A stretch of 64,000 nt of DNA, taken from contig OZ024835.1 in the NCBI GenBank assembly GCA_964016985.1, positions 2,363,501 through 2,427,500 on the forward strand. The letters run 5' to 3'. Below are positions 34,459 through 46,380 of this stretch, in pieces. Numbering within the stretch: position 1 is the stretch's first letter; each line of letters starts with the position of its first letter. The notes under the pieces are model-generated. The model saw nothing but the letters and a program-made list of their open reading frames with translations, did not search any database and had not been told where the DNA came from. A program made the position numbers and the translations under genes. The stretch is from Anodontia alba (lineage: Eukaryota > Mollusca > Bivalvia > Lucinida > Lucinidae).

Positions 34459-35328
34459 CAGCATGGGGATCACAATACTAGTTAGGACCCACTGAACACA
34501 ACAATAAGACACAGGACAAATAGCCAGCAGCCGCAAGGCCACTTAAAGAACAAACAACACCGGAAGTCGTGGGTTCAAACTTCGCTGGGCGTCGAGGGGT
34601 CTCTTGCACAGAACATCTACTGTTATCACTTTATTACAAACATCTATGGCGAATATATGTCACCGTAGAACGTATTATTGGCCTTTGCTGTGTTACATTG
34701 CAGTTGCGAATTTTGCATGCCCAGTACGCAGTATAGTCAAAGCGTGCAGCTTTGCATTTGAAGTCTACAAGGCTCAGGTAGGATCAGAAAAAACTGCGCA
34801 TGGTGTCGTCTGACCAGGTGCAATTCGCTTAAAATCTTTTTCTCTAGAGGAACAATGAACGGAAAGAGATACTTGCATTGTTATTCATCCATTCAATCTG
34901 ACACCAAGCTGTGTTATATATGAACCGCAACGGCAGGAAACGTACCTTCAGACATGCGCGCCAAGAGAAGATTCAGATCAGCCTGCGCATTTGCGCAGTC
35001 TGATCAGAATCTTCCCTGAGCACATTTCGGATAGCAAAGGATACGAAATTTGCGCGAGCGGACAGCGAAGACTGATCAGACTGCGCGGGTACGCAAGCTG
35101 ATCTGAGTCTTCGTTGGGTGCACATTTCAGAAAGTACGTTTTCCTCACGTTGCGGCTCATGTGTATATCAAGTGTTTTATGTAGGGTTCAGTGTTCATTT
35201 CCGTATAACACTAGGGGAAAGGAAGCGAATCTAAAATTTTCACACTTTAGGTGAATGTATTCTCTTGGTAGATTATGCGCCACTTTTACAGAGGAGACAA
35301 CTTTCGTGGCCTTGTGGCTGCTCGCTGC

Positions 35329-35364
<36 letters not shown>

Positions 35365-35464
35365 GTCCTGTTCTTTGTCTTATTGTTATATTTAATGGAT
35401 CCTGTCAAACATCGTGATTACCATGGTGTGAAAGAGAGAGCCTGTTACTTTGCTTTTCTTTGGT
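34459..35464. repeat. K and I repeats, T-tract
   Basis: K: CTAGTTAGGACCCACTGAAC near 34478. I hairpins 34960-35130 (CTGCGCATTTGCGCAG centre). T-tract 35332-35359. Confidence 0.5.
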
Positions 35465-35681
35465 TAGACTGGCTCCAGTCTCCAGTGACTAAATATTTTT
35501 TCTTATAATCATGTTTAAATGTTTAATAATCCACTAAAATAAAACCAAAATAATATCATGACTATAAAGGCTAGCCTAGTGACCAACCATTATAGCCACC
35601 ATATTTTTTTTTATTTTAGTGGATCATCAAACAGGATTATGAGAAAAAATATTTAGTCACTGGAGACTGGAGCCAGTCTAG
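35465..35681. mobile_element. hAT-like MITE with exact 8-bp target duplication
   Basis: Arms TAGACTGGCTCCAGTCTCC ... GGAGACTGGAGCCAGTCTAG, about 44 bp nearly perfect, 217 bp in all. TCTTTGGT at 35457-35464 and 35682-35689. It interrupts a K-type repeat. Confidence 0.85.
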
Positions 35682-35689
35682 TCTTTGGT

Positions 35690-36091
35690 TTGTGGCTTGA
35701 GCACTGTCTGTATTGGGTTTATTTACTTTTCCTCTTGGTGTCATTGGTTGGCTATATTCTGTGATTGTGTCTATTCCTGGACATCTGTCTTACTCTTTTT
35801 CTTATAGCTTAGTAGTTACCCCCATTACATTTTAACTTTTTGAAACATTTCTGTTTACTTTCGCCATTATATGATTTTAGAATCTGTTTTTTTCTTTTTC
35901 TTCTTCACTACAACTGGTATAAAGCCGTGTCCCAGCAGGCACATAACGTTAAAACAACGTCGATTCCAATTGATTCAACGTCTTGACGTTGAATCAACTT
36001 TGAATCGACGTTGTTTTAACGTTGTGTGCCTACTGTGTGTGGCAGCCGTAAAACGTCTCCCCGTACTTCACTGTAATGTAGTCTATATTTT
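35690..36091. repeat. K repeat remainder and palindrome N1
   Basis: 35937-36028: AACGTTAAAACAACGTCGAT and its complement around TTGATTCAACGTCTTGACG. A related but different palindrome is at 56872-57075. Confidence 0.6.
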
Positions 36092-36378
36092 CATTACGAA
36101 AACACTCCTATTCAAATATGTAGAAAATTTCGAAAATTCACCTCCAAAAACTGAAAATTTTCAGTTACAAAAACTCCGATATTTTTCATATTTCTGCTCA
36201 AAACATAGATTGTGGGTACTCGTTAGAACCGCCTCGGCGAGGCGGTTCTAACGAATGCCCACAATCTATGTTTCGAGCAGAAATATGAAAAATAATGTAT
36301 ACCCCTGTAAACCCCAGTTTTACTACATAAAAGTGGGGTTTAAGGGGGTCAAAATCATATAGGTATGTTTTCGTGATG
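36092..36378. mobile_element. Family F MITE, copy F7 (reverse)
   Basis: CATTACGAAAACACTCC ... TTTTCGTGATG; complete, core palindrome perfect around GAACCGCCTCGGCGAGGCGG. Confidence 0.82.
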
Positions 36379-37000
36379 GCTAGTCCTTTATAATCATGGA
36401 ACCTATTGCGGTTCTTCTGAAAGTTTATATGTGGGTTACTGACGAGGTCTAACTGGCCGAAATTTCTTGGGTGGAAAAGGGGTATTTAAAATTTCTTCTG
36501 CTTTTCCATGGTCAGATGCCTTTTCCCCTTTTGCTCTCTGTAACTGTTACATCCCTTTTCTCATTTTGGCTGAGCCCTTTGGGAGACAACACCAAATGAC
36601 GCCTAAGGGGTAACGTGCCATTAACTCTTAGCGCGCTAGGTAAAATTTCAAAAGGCGACAATTTTAATTATTTTTCTTATTTTTCCCAGAAAACAGGTTT
36701 TGACATTTGATTCAAAGGAGATAATTTGCATGAAGTGTCAAATCCTGTTTGTCTGGAGAAAATAAGAACAGTATCATCCATTTGTCGTAGGCTGAATTAG
36801 CCCAGAGAGTGGTTAAGGTTAAAAAAGAACTTTCATAACGGACACATGCCTATATGATTTTGCCCCCCCCCCCACCCCCATAAAACACACTTTTATATTG
36901 TAAAACTGGGGTTTACAGGGGTATAAATTATTTTTCTTGTTTGTGCTCGAAAACTTAGATTGTGGGTACTCGTTAGAACCGCCTCCCCATGAAAATATCA
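36379..37000. mobile_element. Family C MITE (36621-36822) and truncated F8 (36832-36985)
   Basis: C: TTAA-CTCTTAGCGCGC ... GTGGTTAAGG-TTAA. F8 has a C-tract and stops within the core palindrome. Confidence 0.65.
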
Positions 37001-38440
37001 AAACGGGATACAGAAAATTGATATTTTACTCGTTGTAACTAGATGTCGTGCCGTCGGTTTAGACTGCCCCGGCTATTGACCCCCTCCCCTACCCCCCAAC
37101 CCATCACACAGGGAATATTTTGATGTACACTATGATTTTCTTTAACTTCATAATATAGAAATAAAATGACACACATTAGCTCTCTGGCGATTGGGGCGTT
37201 TGCGCGTAAGAACCATGTTACCAACGTTACCATCAAAACAATAAGATTACTTTAGTGTAAATACTAAGTATCCATATTCTTACTTATTAACATTTTATTT
37301 CCTACCAACGGATGTAGTTCTATATAGACAGGTATTTCCCATGTTGAACTGTCAATGGCTTGTGATATTACTGTAACATACGATACTAAATGTAATAAAC
37401 CTCATATATAAGTTTGCTGATACAACGTTTTGGACAACAATGACCAGTCAGTAACTGCAAGTTTAATGTAACGCTGTTTTACAATAGATAAACACTATAT
37501 GTCCTCTTTTGTATATCACTTTATGTCTTCCTTTGTACATCAAGAAATGGAAAACAACCAGCTTTATTAAGCAAATGACATAAGGAATGATAGTTACTTT
37601 AAAACAGCCTAAACTCTTCTTCTGAAAAGTATCGTAATTTCAAACTTCTTAACATTTTATTTGCTCTGGTTGCGTTTACTACAACGTTCTTAAGTATTAT
37701 GATTGGTTTAATGCATTACAGGCTTTGGATAAATGCTTTATACATTTCTTGATGTTACATATGCTACGTCTTGAGCGATAATTTGTCTACTTTGTATAAA
37801 TGTCTGTTATCACTATTTACACGAATGTAAGAGGGAATCAGCGCTAAAATTCTTTTAATAACAAACATAGTAAATTATTTCTCAGATAACTTTATAGTTT
37901 GGTGAATTAAGTAAAAGAGACCATTCGCCAATCATCTGTTGGCGTATCCGATTGACAATAGTATCTTTAAAATAGAAAAAAAAAAAAAAAAAAAAAAAAA
38001 ACAACCCTATAACAAATACGGAAGTATCCCCTTTCATACACCCTTACATGATAAAGCTCTTCAATGCTTATGTTCTATGCATAAAACTCAAATCCATCCA
38101 GACTGCCAGAAATATTGCACATCTAATATTGTTACACGCGTTATATGTCAGTTTCTGTGCTGTGATATCAGAACGCTGTTTCCTATAGACAGTGTTTGCA
38201 GGAAAAGTCTCTTCAGTCCAGCTCTTTTTATGAAAATCCTAATATCAACCCAAAAGCATGAATAAAGTGAAAACAAAAATTCTGAACGCACAAATTATTC
38301 AGGGAGAACTATTTCATTATTTCATTATTTGAGTTCACATAACAATGCAGAGGTAATCATGGGATGATAATAAGTTCACACATATATCAACAATACATTG
38401 CATTTTAAAGTCATCTCTATGAAGCATGCACACTCTGGCA
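37001..38440. other. Unique-looking A/T-rich DNA, no gene recognised
   Basis: A-tract 37976-38000. The 108-residue ORF at 37939-38265 starts in the A-tract and has no domain. Confidence 0.5.
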
Positions 38441-38463
38441 GTTCTCTGTTGCCACAGTGTATA

Positions 38464-38640
38464 AAATAAAACATTTTATACTGGCTAGAAGACAGTTTGC
38501 ATATTTTGACACTTAGAATAGCTTTGGTAGGTCCTTTCATAAATAAAACATTTTATACCGGCTAGAAAACAAAAATTCTGAGCGCACAGTTTGCATATTT
38601 TGGCACTTAGAATAGCTTTTCTAGGTCCTTTCATAGTGTT
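38464..38640 (+). repeat. Tandem duplication, ~90 bp x 2
   Basis: AAATAAAACATTTTATACTG and TTAGAATAGCTTTGGTAGGT occur twice; the second copy has an insert AAAATTCTGAGCGCAC. Confidence 0.8.
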
Positions 38641-38895
38641 AATATGAAAGTCCATGAGTTTTAACTTAGTACCGGTAGTTTATGTTATAATATAGAAACA
38701 TTTACAAATACATGCATGGAGCAGATGAAAATCAAGTCGCATACCAGTTTTGTTTTCAACACAAGAGTGGAGTTAATCTTTAACGGTGCAAAAGTCACTG
38801 AATATATATTTAATTCTATTATGTTATGTAAGTTTCTAAATTTGCCTAACGTTACACACTTATCTTTGAGGATTATTGTTTTCTGCATATTTAAG

Positions 38896-38985
38896 AGGTA
38901 AAGCAACGCTGTTTGTTTTGGGAAAAATCACATTGCCGTAAGGCAACGCTGTTTGTTTTGGGAAAAAATCACATTGCCGTAAGGC
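38896..38985 (+). repeat. 45-bp tandem duplication
   Basis: GGCAACGCTGTTTGTTTTGG and AATCACATTGCCGTAAGGCAA occur twice, differing by one A. Confidence 0.85.
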
Positions 38986-39429
38986 AAAGTGTTATAGGAT
39001 TTACTTTATGTTATCTTAATGTAGCGTGGCAAAACTAACAACTGACTTGTGCACCTGGCAAAACTCAGATCAGCCTGGTTGTCTGCTCAGTCTTTGCAGT
39101 CTGCATGAAGAAGGCTGAGATCCTTAGCTATTCCTTGAGCGAACAGAGAAGAAATTGACCAGTAATTCGCAGCTTACGATAGTGAACATTTTGTTTTAAT
39201 CAGGACTACGTGTTATTACTTCTCTGGTGTTAAATGCATGTGCAAGCATTCTTGGCATGAGAATATGCTTGTACCAATATTGTTTAATCAGAAATAATGT
39301 TTATGTTACATAAATTAAGTATGTCACAGAAAGACTTTGAAGTAAACTGCATAATTTGCCATGTTTTTAAATAGAATGTGAAGATCATATACAAATAATC
39401 TAAACAACAATTAGTGTAGCAAGCTATAA
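38986..39429. other. I-type fragment, otherwise no feature
   Basis: 39056-39160 has GATCAGCCTGG and ATCCTTAGCTATTCCTTGAG as in the I repeats. Confidence 0.4.
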
Positions 39430-39525
39430 CCCAGCTAGCATTCTACGTAAATCTACATCGGGCCGTCAGCTACCCTGACGGGCCGATGACGGCCCGATAT
39501 AGATTTACGTAGAATGCTGACTGGG
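39430..39525. mobile_element. Palindromic TA-type MITE, copy 3
   Basis: CCCAGCTAGCATTCTACG ... AGAATGCTGACTGGG; TAA on both sides. Slightly shorter than copy 1 (one internal block missing). Confidence 0.82.
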
Positions 39526-39813
39526 TAATTTGCAACTTTACCGTTGTCAGTATTGAATGTATATAGCTGACAAAGAATTTTGGAATTGCTTACAAAATTC
39601 ACTTTATTTGTACAACCTCTAGGCGGCATTTGATGCGATATTATGTGAAAATGATATTTTTTCAATATTATATTTCTCAGTGGGGTGACTTTGCTTTACA
39701 CCAAATAACTGACTAAGTATAAAAGCCAGAGAGATAATGTTTACAACTTTGGAAAGGGTATTCGAATACCTTATCACAAATTACAAAGTAAAGGTAATAT
39801 GACAATGCACAGT

Positions 39814-40176
39814 CTAAGAAAATAAACTATTTGAGTTTAAGTACTCATTTCTAAGGGATACAATAGAAAATATAAAATGCGTGACGCCATGTAAGGCTAA
39901 AGAACTTTCAAACATATCATTTTGTAGCTGGTAGACTGTTCTGTAATTTCCTACATTTACTTTTGCCCCAGTTCTCATAAGTTTAATAGTTTTTATGTTG
40001 TTATACGTTTTGTAGGGGTAACGAATGTAACAGGCTGTTACTAGGTAACGCCCCCATCGCCAGATGGCTAACATGCTGCTAAATACCCTCAAGATAATAG
40101 GCTTAAGAAAAACATGGTCTACAAAAGTCCCCCTGGTGTGGCGGTAATGGTGTGGGAGGAGGGGATATACCCTCAC
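39814..40176 (-). other. Unassigned 120-codon ORF
   Basis: The longest open frame in the unique 37-42 kb stretch. Translation includes TKG-poor, Tyr/Arg/Leu-rich sequence (IWRWGRYLVTACYIRY) and no recognised domain. No splice context was found. Could be chance or a broken exon. Confidence 0.2.
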
Positions 40177-41290
40177 TTGGAGTGTTCGGAGAATTCCGCT
40201 TTTACTCGTAGGGTTGAAAAGAATAGATGTTGATTAGTCCGATATGTCATGTGACAATGAAAAGGCAAGTGAGACAAGTTTTATGCTTAAGCATTTATTC
40301 TACTAATTGACTAATTATATATAGACAACACAGGTATGTTTTAAAGTTTTATATACATTGTAGTTGTTGCCCTTCTTTTTCTCTCCTGCTATGTTCTTTT
40401 GGTTGGGTGTAAATAATTATGTTAGAGATATATATCGGTATATATGCAGTTAAAATATAACTACACAGTTAAATGGTTTTACACTTCCTTGCCCTAGTTT
40501 TGGTTTAAACACGAAATTAAGCACATGCAATGAAATGTTAAATCCTGTTTTCTGGGGAAATTAAAAAAAAAAATCACCCATTTATCGTTCTGCTAAATTA
40601 GCCCAGGGCGAGGCCCAGGGAGTTGTAACGGTTAAAAACCAAGAACTTAAACAAATCAACGCAACTTTGCTTTTAGCATATAAAAAATTCTTATACAAGT
40701 GAGGAAAAGAGGTTTTTGGGCGTTTAAAGAACATATCAACAAAGAACAGTTGAGTTTATCTTTTCATCCCTGAGTGTCTGAAGTGGACTCTTCCATTCTT
40801 GAATTTGGACTTGTCCACTGATGCAAATAGGGGTTTCAGTCTAAAGTCAAAACAGAATGGCAAACAGTATTGATCCTGATGAGACGTCTCGTTACGAACC
40901 ACCTCATCTGGATCTGCACTGTTTGCACAGCTTTGGTTTTGGTCTGTCGGGCCGAGAAAGGTTAAATTATACAGATGCGTAAGCTGATATTCGTCATAAT
41001 TTTATGCAAATGCACAAAAGGGCATTTTTGTCATTGTGGGGTTCATTTAAGCTTAACCACTCTCTGTGCAAATTCAGCAGACGACAAATTGCTTTTTATT
41101 TTTCTATAAATTTTCTTCTTTTTTTTTTAAATCTTTTTTTTAGAGTACAGAATTTGACATTTTATGCAAATTGTATCCATTGGAGACAATTTGCATTAAA
41201 TGTCAAATCCTGTTGCCTGGGAAAGATAAACAACATTTCAAAATGTCGTCTGCTGAAAATTTTACGCAGAAAATTTTACGCTAAAGAACC
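40177..41290. repeat. Family C MITEs (40525-40635, 41053-41284) and GATC hairpin
   Basis: Hairpin 40858-40928 with GGCAAACAGTATTGATCCTG. C copy 41053: TTAA-CCACTCTCTGTGC, CAAATTGTATCCATTGGAGAC centre. Confidence 0.6.
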
Positions 41291-42381
41291 CTAGCTCGAA
41301 GCAAAAAGGGTACGTACATTGTACATGCAAATCAGAGCCGATTATCACACACGCCCTAGATCAAGCAGGTTCTACGCAGTTCGCTGTAAAAAAAAAAAAC
41401 GTTGCCTACTTTTGGTGTAGTATTCGATGCATGCGCATTGACCAGGTTTGATCGCGCAGGTGGATCAGTGTCCGCTCACTCCCCGCAGTCAGTGAAATGG
41501 CCTTTAGCTGCTCTCATAACTTGCTCGAGCTCTTCATATTTCCGGATATTACTGATATACAAGTTGGCGATTTTAAAAAGAATCCAATGAAATGTCTGCT
41601 GCTGTCTTTTGGACAAAGCAAACTACTCTGTTTACTGTGTAATTTTTACAATGCGATGTGGAACAATATAAAATGTGCCGTGGAGCTACAGAATAACTGA
41701 CATAATATGACAACCAAAATTAATCTTTAGCGCTTTTTGCGCAAAAACAACAGACGACAAACTGATGGTATGGTTCTTATTCTTTTCCTAAAAAATAGGC
41801 CATGACGATTTGCATGAAAAGTCAAAACCTATTTTCTGGGGAAAATAAGAAACATAAGAAAATAAGAAAACATAAGAAAACTATTACAAATGTTGTATTC
41901 TGTTGTGTTTACCAAACAGACTAAGAGTTCATAAACAAACACACTGGAACGTCTGTATAATACAGTTCATTTTTCTATAGAAGTTATAGTTTTGTTTTGA
42001 CTGCGGCTTGTGATTGTGGCACTCCCTAGACTTTTCTCTTATCTTTTCTGGATACAACATGGTTGCTTACCCAATGTGGTTTTAATTTACACAAACGGAC
42101 AGAAACGAAACAATTTTATAGAAACGGACCGAAATGAACACGCATTAAAGGATGTAGCATAAGGAGTTCATTAGAATGACAATATTTTGCCTCTTGCAGT
42201 GGTTGATTTAGAAAATGCTTTAGAAGAAGCCCATAGAGCCATACGTTTATTTATTCTGCTATTAGAAGTATTGTTGTTATTAATGTATGGAATATATCCA
42301 AAACATGCTACAGTAATACAGCTGTAATGCTCTTGAATTTACTTCACCTGTTAGAAGTACAGAGGTGTTTGGTTTACGGGA
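41291..42381. repeat. Family C MITE (41725-41885) and Q fragment (42000-42045)
   Basis: Rest of the stretch unrecognised. Q fragment: GCGGCTTGTGATTGTGGCAC. Confidence 0.5.
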
Positions 42382-42656
42382 CATTACGAAAACATGCCTA
42401 TTCAAATATACGGAATATTTTACCAAAAAATGAAAATTTTCATATAAAAAATTCTATTATTTTTCATATTTCGGCTTAAAACATAGATTGTGGGTACTCG
42501 TTAGCACCGCCTCGCCGAGGCGGTGCTAACGTGTACCCACAATCTATATTTTGAGCACAAATAAGAAAAATAATGTATACCCCTATAAACCCCAGTTTTA
42601 CTGTATAAAAGTGGGGTTTAAGGGGGTCTAAATTATATAGGCATGCTTTTGTGATG
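42382..42656. mobile_element. Family F MITE, copy F9 (reverse)
   Basis: CATTACGAAAACATGCC ... GCTTTTGTGATG; the core has compensating changes (GTTAGCACCGCC / GGCGGTGCTAAC), so both arms changed together. Confidence 0.82.
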
Positions 42657-43836
42657 AAGAGTTTTCGCTACTTATACAATGATTGTTTTCCCTACCTACA
42701 AGTTTGCTACCTGCATGTTTTCACCACCCATTAGAATTAAAGTAGTTTAAAAGGGTACTTAGATGAATAAATTCAAATGTTTGAAATATACGATTCGTAT
42801 ATATTAAGAAAAACGAGTTATAAGATATTCAAAAAATACATTTACGAATTACAGACGACACAGCCCCAGACCAAAATTGTCTCTGCTGAAACTGCCCCAG
42901 ACCAAATAGGCCCTAAGTGTGTTATAAAAGTATGAAAGTTTATGGTAACTACCAAAATTTAATGAATTGCACTATTTTGTCAATATACTTGTGTAGTATG
43001 GTACATTGGCATATCGCTTAAGTATTTTAAAAGGGATGTTCATTTATAAACTTTATTTGAGCACATGAAGAAATATTACCGTGGAAATAAACATTTATTG
43101 TTTGCACCTCACCTGTTACAATTCGTAATTATGCGCAGTTACCTGTATGGAGAGTTGGTCTTAATAAAACTCCCTTCTGCTGACTCTGAAAATGACTCAT
43201 AATCCCAGCATAAATACAAATTAGTGAACATAAAGATGTAAATTAGAGTATTTGTTTATCAACGTCTAATTATGGTACACATAAGAACACAAGAGAGTAC
43301 ATAAAATACAGCCACACTATCACAGTACCATGCCATTCTATGACAGAATTACAAGATACAAATCACATGTACAAAACACATATTTACAAAGATATGCCCA
43401 AAGCTCAAACATCTCGCGCACAGAAATGACGGTATGCCCTCGAGCCCGAAGTAAAGGAAATGCCTAAGTGGCTGGGTCAGTTCCTTCCGTCAAGACCGTT
43501 GGCAAGCTCGGCGACAGCCCGGCAATACCGCCCACGAAGCATCTGAGAGTATCGTCCCTAAAGCACACTCACTCCCTCGCCAAGTCTCTCATACACCAAT
43601 ACATTCATATATTGGCACAAGTGGTTTATTTACACAAATGAAAATACCTTCTCTTCAGAATATAGGTTTTGGCAATATGTTGGTTGGAGAATAGAAATAT
43701 AAACTTATTTTCAACGTTAAATGAGTAAAAATCCGGGTTTATAGCTGATTCTTTATAAAATAGTTCAGTTCTAAAATCTTCATATAAACTACAATTAAAA
43801 ATTACATAAATTTCGCTCTCTACGGCGCGTTACAGA
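42657..43836. other. No feature recognised
   Basis: Unique-looking A/T-rich DNA; 43400-43600 is more GC-rich without an open frame of note. Confidence 0.5.
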
Positions 43837-44175
43837 ATGGGCACTTATGTTCCTCTAAAGGTCTTTTCTCATACCTGCCAGTTTCAATTTGAAGAGGGAC
43901 CACGCCAGAGCGGAACAGCGAACGCAGCACTTCTGCAACAAGGTATATTGGAACCAGAATTTCACGGTGACTTAGTGTACAGATTTAGAAAAATTGTGGA
44001 AAATCTAACTTTTCGGAGCAATTCAGAAAACTAATTAACCGTTATAAAACCATTGGCTAAAGCCCGGATATTATGCGGCAGACTGCATGCCTAGTTATCA
44101 ACCCAATCATGTTGATGGCTATGCTTCACTCTTTAATTGCACGACGGTGGTTCGGCCTCAGACTCAACGACGGCC
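43837..44175 (+). pseudogene. Possible retroelement-derived ORF fragment
   Basis: Frame 43837-44034 reads FQFEEGPRQSGTANAALLQQ and DLVYRFRKIVENLTF; a shifted frame continues with a Tyr/Arg-rich stretch and VDGYASLFNCTTVV to about 44160. The composition looks protein-coding and the reading is split over frames. From memory such segments accompany reverse transcriptase elements in invertebrates; this could not be verified. It directly precedes family-Q repeats. Confidence 0.3.
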
Positions 44176-44896
44176 TCTTCGTAAAATCTTTAACCAGTGG
44201 GTTTTCGTACGTTTGTTCGATTTGCGCTTGTTTGATTTTGTCTGTTTCCTCTTCCTCTTGGTGTCTGAGAAGGGCTGCGGTTTGTGATTGTGGCACTCCC
44301 TGGACTTTTCTCTTACCTTTTTTGGGGGCTTGACGATATGTCTTCGGCTTGGTCCGCCCGGTTTCAACTATTTGTTTTCATTTACTCTGGCACACAGGAG
44401 AATTAGCCATGAGTACTTGTCTTTGTTTATCAGAGTATTAATTTGATTTTTATGTTTTCGCTTTGATGCATTGACTGAGTTGGCAGCCTTTATGCGAATC
44501 AAATTTTTATGTATTTGCATATTAAGAGTAGCTTCGGGACACAGGGTGAAGTTGGCCGGCCTTAAAAGTGCTTTAACCTCCCCCTCGGTGGTTTATTCTA
44601 CCGACCGTTCTCAGGCGGTGGTCCCGGTGTATGTCTTACTCTTTGTTGCTTTGTGATTTAATCTACGAGGCGTTTTGTTTTAAGTCTTGCCCTGTGTTAT
44701 TTAGTCCTTGTATTTTTTTAGTCTTTTTAGCATTGCGGTTATCTCGCTTGGGGAAGAGATAGCTAATCTTAGTGCTTTTCGTACGTTTATTCGATTTGCG
44801 CTTGGTTTTGTCTGTTTCCTATTCCTCTTCTTGTCTGGGATGGGCTGCGGTTTTTGATTGTGGCACTCCCTGGACTTTTCTCTTACCTTTTTTTGC
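44176..44896 (+). repeat. Family Q repeat, two partial units
   Basis: GCTGCGGTTTGTGATTGTGG / CACTCCCTGGACTTTTCTCT at 44272-44315 and 44842-44886, preceded by CGTACGTTTGTTCGATTTGC. Also GACCGTTCTCAGGCGGTGGT at 44603. Recurs at 49640-50158 and 50377-50660. Confidence 0.65.
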
Positions 44897-45330
44897 ACTT
44901 TGAACAACAACTTTTGCAGTCAGTTCATAGTCTAAATGTTCAGACAATAATATTCCTAGGTAAGTATATTTATCTACAGTTATGACATCACCACATCCAC
45001 ATCTAAAAGTAAAATCTGTTTTTCTTACTGACGGGTTGCGAAATTGTACAATGTTACTTTTATGAACATTAACAGTCATACCACTGGTCGCACACCAGTC
45101 AAACAATGCTTTTAATAAAACTTGCAATAAAAGGTAAAAGAAGGCAAGTCTTGTTCCGTTTCAGCAAGCAGGAGTATGTCATTTGCATACATAAAATACA
45201 AATATTACCATTATCGCATTTTATATCTGTAATAAAGGACTTCAGATATAGAGCAAGGTCATTTATATATAGATTGAAATGAACGGGTGATAAAATACAT
45301 CCCTATACATCGTATGAGAATGGTTTGAGC
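44897..45330 (-). pseudogene. LINE-type reverse transcriptase fragment
   Basis: Minus-strand reading gives GCILSP-x-HFNLYINDL (about 45310-45240), a broken motif expected to be A-D-D followed by LLAE (about 45170), then LLKALFDWCATSGMTVN, FRNPS and KYTYLGILLSEHLDYE down to about 44900. That order (LSP...NLYINDL, ADD, W-C-x-GM-x-VN, YLG) is typical of jockey/RTE/CR1-like LINE reverse transcriptases. One frameshift lies near the ADD box; truncated at both ends. It abuts a family-Q repeat at 44897. Confidence 0.75.
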
Positions 45331-45371
45331 ATCGTTTAGAGGAATTTTATACTATAGGAATTGTACCTGAT

Positions 45372-45925
45372 AAAGGCGTGATTTCTTTTTTTACTAGGCT
45401 TTACGACAAACGGGATTACTTCAATTTTCCCATTGTTAACCTTCCATTCCTGAGCAGTAATATCCCTTCTACACCAGCATAAGGCGTTTATGTTTTGCAG
45501 TTAATCCGTTATGCCAATGCCTGTTCAAATTATCAGGACTTCATGGAGCGTGGGAAAGTGCTCAGTACAAAGCTGTTGAGCCAGGGGTATAAAAAAATCC
45601 AAACTGGTAGAAACACTTAAGAAGTTCTATGGGAGACATCATGATCTGGTCAATCCCTACAATGTGGCAGTTTCCAGAATTGTTTCTGATGTTTTTGCCA
45701 GTGACGCGCCATAAGAAGACTTCCCAAATCCCGGACATACGCTTCTACCGATATTTCCTTCGTTCAGGCCTATGGGGCATGGTGGGTGAAGCTTACTTGC
45801 CAAGTAATGCTTACTATCCGCGGACGCCTGATTACACCCTTTATTCTGGGGTCCATGTCTGTTGGTCTGAACATTCTGATTCGACATTCGTTTATGGATT
45901 TATGACCGCAACTACCATTAATTAA
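45372..45925 (+). pseudogene. Reverse transcriptase remnant, copy 1 (no YIDD part)
   Basis: About 85-90% identical by eye to 53720-54262, including the non-coding tail. It retains the segment (LYDK-x-DYFNFP-x-VN-x-PFL) that copy 2 has lost, but has other stops and frameshifts. It starts right behind the oppositely oriented LINE fragment. Both copies are 5'-truncated, as reverse-transcribed copies often are. Confidence 0.62.
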
Positions 45926-46380
45926 CAGTAATTACAGTAGGCCTTGTGAATAGAAATTGTTAGTCCTGAGCGTGTTTATCTGATGGAATAGTGAACAATT
46001 CAGACCTTGACCAGAGTTTTCCTTAAGTGATCTGCGTCTGCATTGTTGGGCATAGCATAAAAATAAAACAATTAAATCTGATATGGGTCTAAAGTGAAGC
46101 TTTCTCCGTGGAATACGTGCATGTATGGTAATTACTACTGCACTCTTGATCTGATTTAGGTATTTAGGTATATACTATTATAACTAGCATAAAATAAACA
46201 ATCTGTTCTGACCTACGTCTGGACTTAAGTTTAAGTTTTTACGGGTTTGTTTATCACAATATTTACAATGCTTTATGGTAAACACTGCTCCTGATCTGAC
46301 CTTGGTCGACAATATTATACAGGGCATGTAAAGTAAACAGTATTATTTTATTGTCAGCGGTGAAATCAGTGTATATCTGA
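45926..46380. other. No feature recognised
   Basis: A/T-rich with weak GATCTG words near 46015-46035 and 46290-46300, possibly eroded J or I repeats. Confidence 0.4.
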
